64,000 nucleotides of DNA from Arthrobacter sp. PAMC25284 (lineage in GTDB: Bacteria > Actinomycetota > Actinomycetes > Actinomycetales > Micrococcaceae), in the NCBI RefSeq assembly GCF_019443425.1, contig NZ_CP080382.1:1984001-2048000 (forward strand), given 5' to 3'. The notes beneath the pieces were generated by a model. It was not told the DNA's origin, did not search any database, and was given only the letters and a program-made list of their open reading frames with translations. A program made the position numbers and the translations under genes. Shown in pieces: positions 62,974-64,000 of this stretch (positions are counted from its first letter, which is position 1; the number at the start of each line of letters is the position of its first letter).

Positions 62974-64000
62974 CAGTGGTGTCCCGCCTTTTCCAGCCGC
63001 TGATCGGCCGGCAGTTCATCCCATTCCGCCATCAGCTCCCGTTCCGCCGGCGTCGGGATGAGCCCTGACGGGGCGAAGACGCGGGAGGCCCGCGGCCGGT
63101 CCTCGTTGTCCACCATCGGCATACCTGCCGAGTGGTCACGGAAGGCCTTGATGGTGGCCAGGATCGCGGCGATGATCACGATGATGCTCAGCACCACAAA
63201 GACGATCGAAAGGATGCCCTGAATCATCGTGTTGCGGACCACTGCTTCCATGGCCGCCTGGGTCTTGGCGGAGCCGAAGGCGGTCTTGCCGTCGGCGAGG
63301 GCCTTGCTGAACGCGGCATTGTTGGCGAAGTAGCCCACCGCGGGCGTGGTGGAGAAGATCTTCTGGAAGCTGGCCGTAATGGTCACGACCGCAGCGAACG
63401 ACAGCGGAACGACGATGATCCACAAGTACTTGAACGAACCCCGCTTGGCCGCGATGGCCATGCACACCGACAGCGCGATGGCGGCGAGCAGCTGGTTCGA
63501 AATGCCGAACAGCGGCAGGAGCGTGTTGATGCCGCCGAGGGGATCGGTGACGCCCATCATCAGCACGGCGCCCCACGCAGCCACCATCACGGCAGTTGTG
63601 ACCCAGGCGCCCAGCCGCCAGGAGTGCTCCTTGAACTTCGGGACGAAGTTGCCAATCGAGTCCTGCAGCATAAACCGCGCGACGCGGGTGCCGGCGTCGA
63701 CGGCGGTCAGGATGAAGAGCGCTTCGAACATGATGGCGAAGTGGTACCAGAAGGCCATCATGGCCGGACCGCCGATGAACTGCTGCATGATGTGAGCCAG
63801 GCCGACGGCGAGGGTCGGGGCGCCGCCGGAGCGGGAGATGATGCTTTGCTCGCCAACGTCCTTCGCGGTCTGCGCCAGCATGTCCGGGGTGAGGTTCACG
63901 CCGGACAGCCCCAGCGAGTTGACCCAAACGGCTGCCGTTTCCACGGTGCCGCCGGTCAGTGCTGCGGGGGCGTTCATGGCGAAGTAGATGCCGCGGTCGA
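62973..64000 (-). CDS. cstA: CstA carbon-starvation transporter, 5' part outside the window
   Basis: The last 342 codons of a CstA-type carrier, reading in from the window edge as RGIYFAMNAPAAL. Several hydrophobic segments (HFAIMFEALFILTAVDAGTRVARF, VTTAVMVAAWGAVLMMG, LLPLFGISNQLLAAIALSVCMAI) carry the typical DPLGGINTLLPLFGISNQ block. Imports pyruvate or peptides under carbon limitation. Followed by ybdD. Confidence 0.93.
   Translation of the reverse strand, partial: DRGIYFAMNAPAALTGGTVETAAVWVNSLGLSGVNLTPDMLAQTAKDVGEQSIISRSGGAPTLAVGLAHIMQQFIGGPAMMAFWYHFAIMFEALFILTAVDAGTRVARFMLQDSIGNFVPKFKEHSWRLGAWVTTAVMVAAWGAVLMMGVTDPLGGINTLLPLFGISNQLLAAIALSVCMAIAAKRGSFKYLWIIVVPLSFAAVVTITASFQKIFSTTPAVGYFANNAAFSKALADGKTAFGSAKTQAAMEAVVRNTMIQGILSIVFVVLSIIVIIAAILATIKAFRDHSAGMPMVDNEDRPRASRVFAPSGLIPTPAERELMAEWDELPADQRLEKAGHH

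Overview
The window looks like a high-GC actinobacterium of the Micrococcaceae (Arthrobacter/Pseudarthrobacter type). Evidence: GC-rich coding, a bacterial proteasome activator ending in GQYL, actinobacterial-style toxin-antitoxin pairs, KfrA- and DUF6884-type plasmid genes, and a CstA/YbdD pair. This is inferred from gene content; no rRNA or taxonomic marker is present.

Layout. Bases 1 to about 52.9 kb are accessory DNA. They end at a tyrosine integrase (51.2-52.5 kb), its excisionase and a displaced 3' half of a tRNA-Thr(CGT) gene at about 52.86 kb. The simplest reading is that the window holds the right end of a tRNA-Thr-integrated island or ICE-like element more than 52 kb long, whose left end lies before base 1. 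About 53-55.7 kb is a junkyard with a broken type I restriction-modification locus (hsdM 3' end, hsdS 5' end) and two small secreted proteins. From 55.8 kb onward the content is ordinary chromosome: GH5 cellulase with CBM2, MFS transporter, aldo/keto reductase, Bpa, YbdD and CstA.

Defence content. The centrepiece is a complete-looking type 1 BREX operon on the minus strand (37.7 to 24.5 kb): HTH protein, brxA, brxB, brxC, pglX, pglZ, brxL. BrxL appears to end in a phospholipase-D-like MIT_C domain. Left of it, 1.1-5.5 kb holds three unusual genes that may form a second locus: a PD-(D/E)XK (Cap4/DUF4297-like) nuclease with a zinc-finger middle, a PLD nuclease fused to an EVE/PUA-like domain, and a small membrane coiled-coil protein. 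Further left-arm genes include two toxin-antitoxin loci (one with a deleted toxin), a partial Xre/MbcA-type antitoxin, an Ltp-type superinfection-exclusion lipoprotein, a CoiA-like nuclease and an orphan beta-class DNA methyltransferase.

Replication and transfer content: a Replic_Relax-like protein, KfrA with its palindromic operator, a CHC2/TOPRIM/ATPase primase beside a seven-copy 69-bp repeat array, HTH regulators with twin operators, and a truncated D5-type primase N-terminus.

A recurring oddity: at least eight genes, in the island and in the core, become full length if one base is removed from a G or C run, and almost every run abuts GGCC. This looks more like a systematic sequencing or assembly error (for example base calling at a methylated GGCC motif) than eight independent mutations. 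It affects brxA, the primase, both candidate nucleases and a core aldo/keto reductase. All apparent frameshifts here should be read with that in mind.
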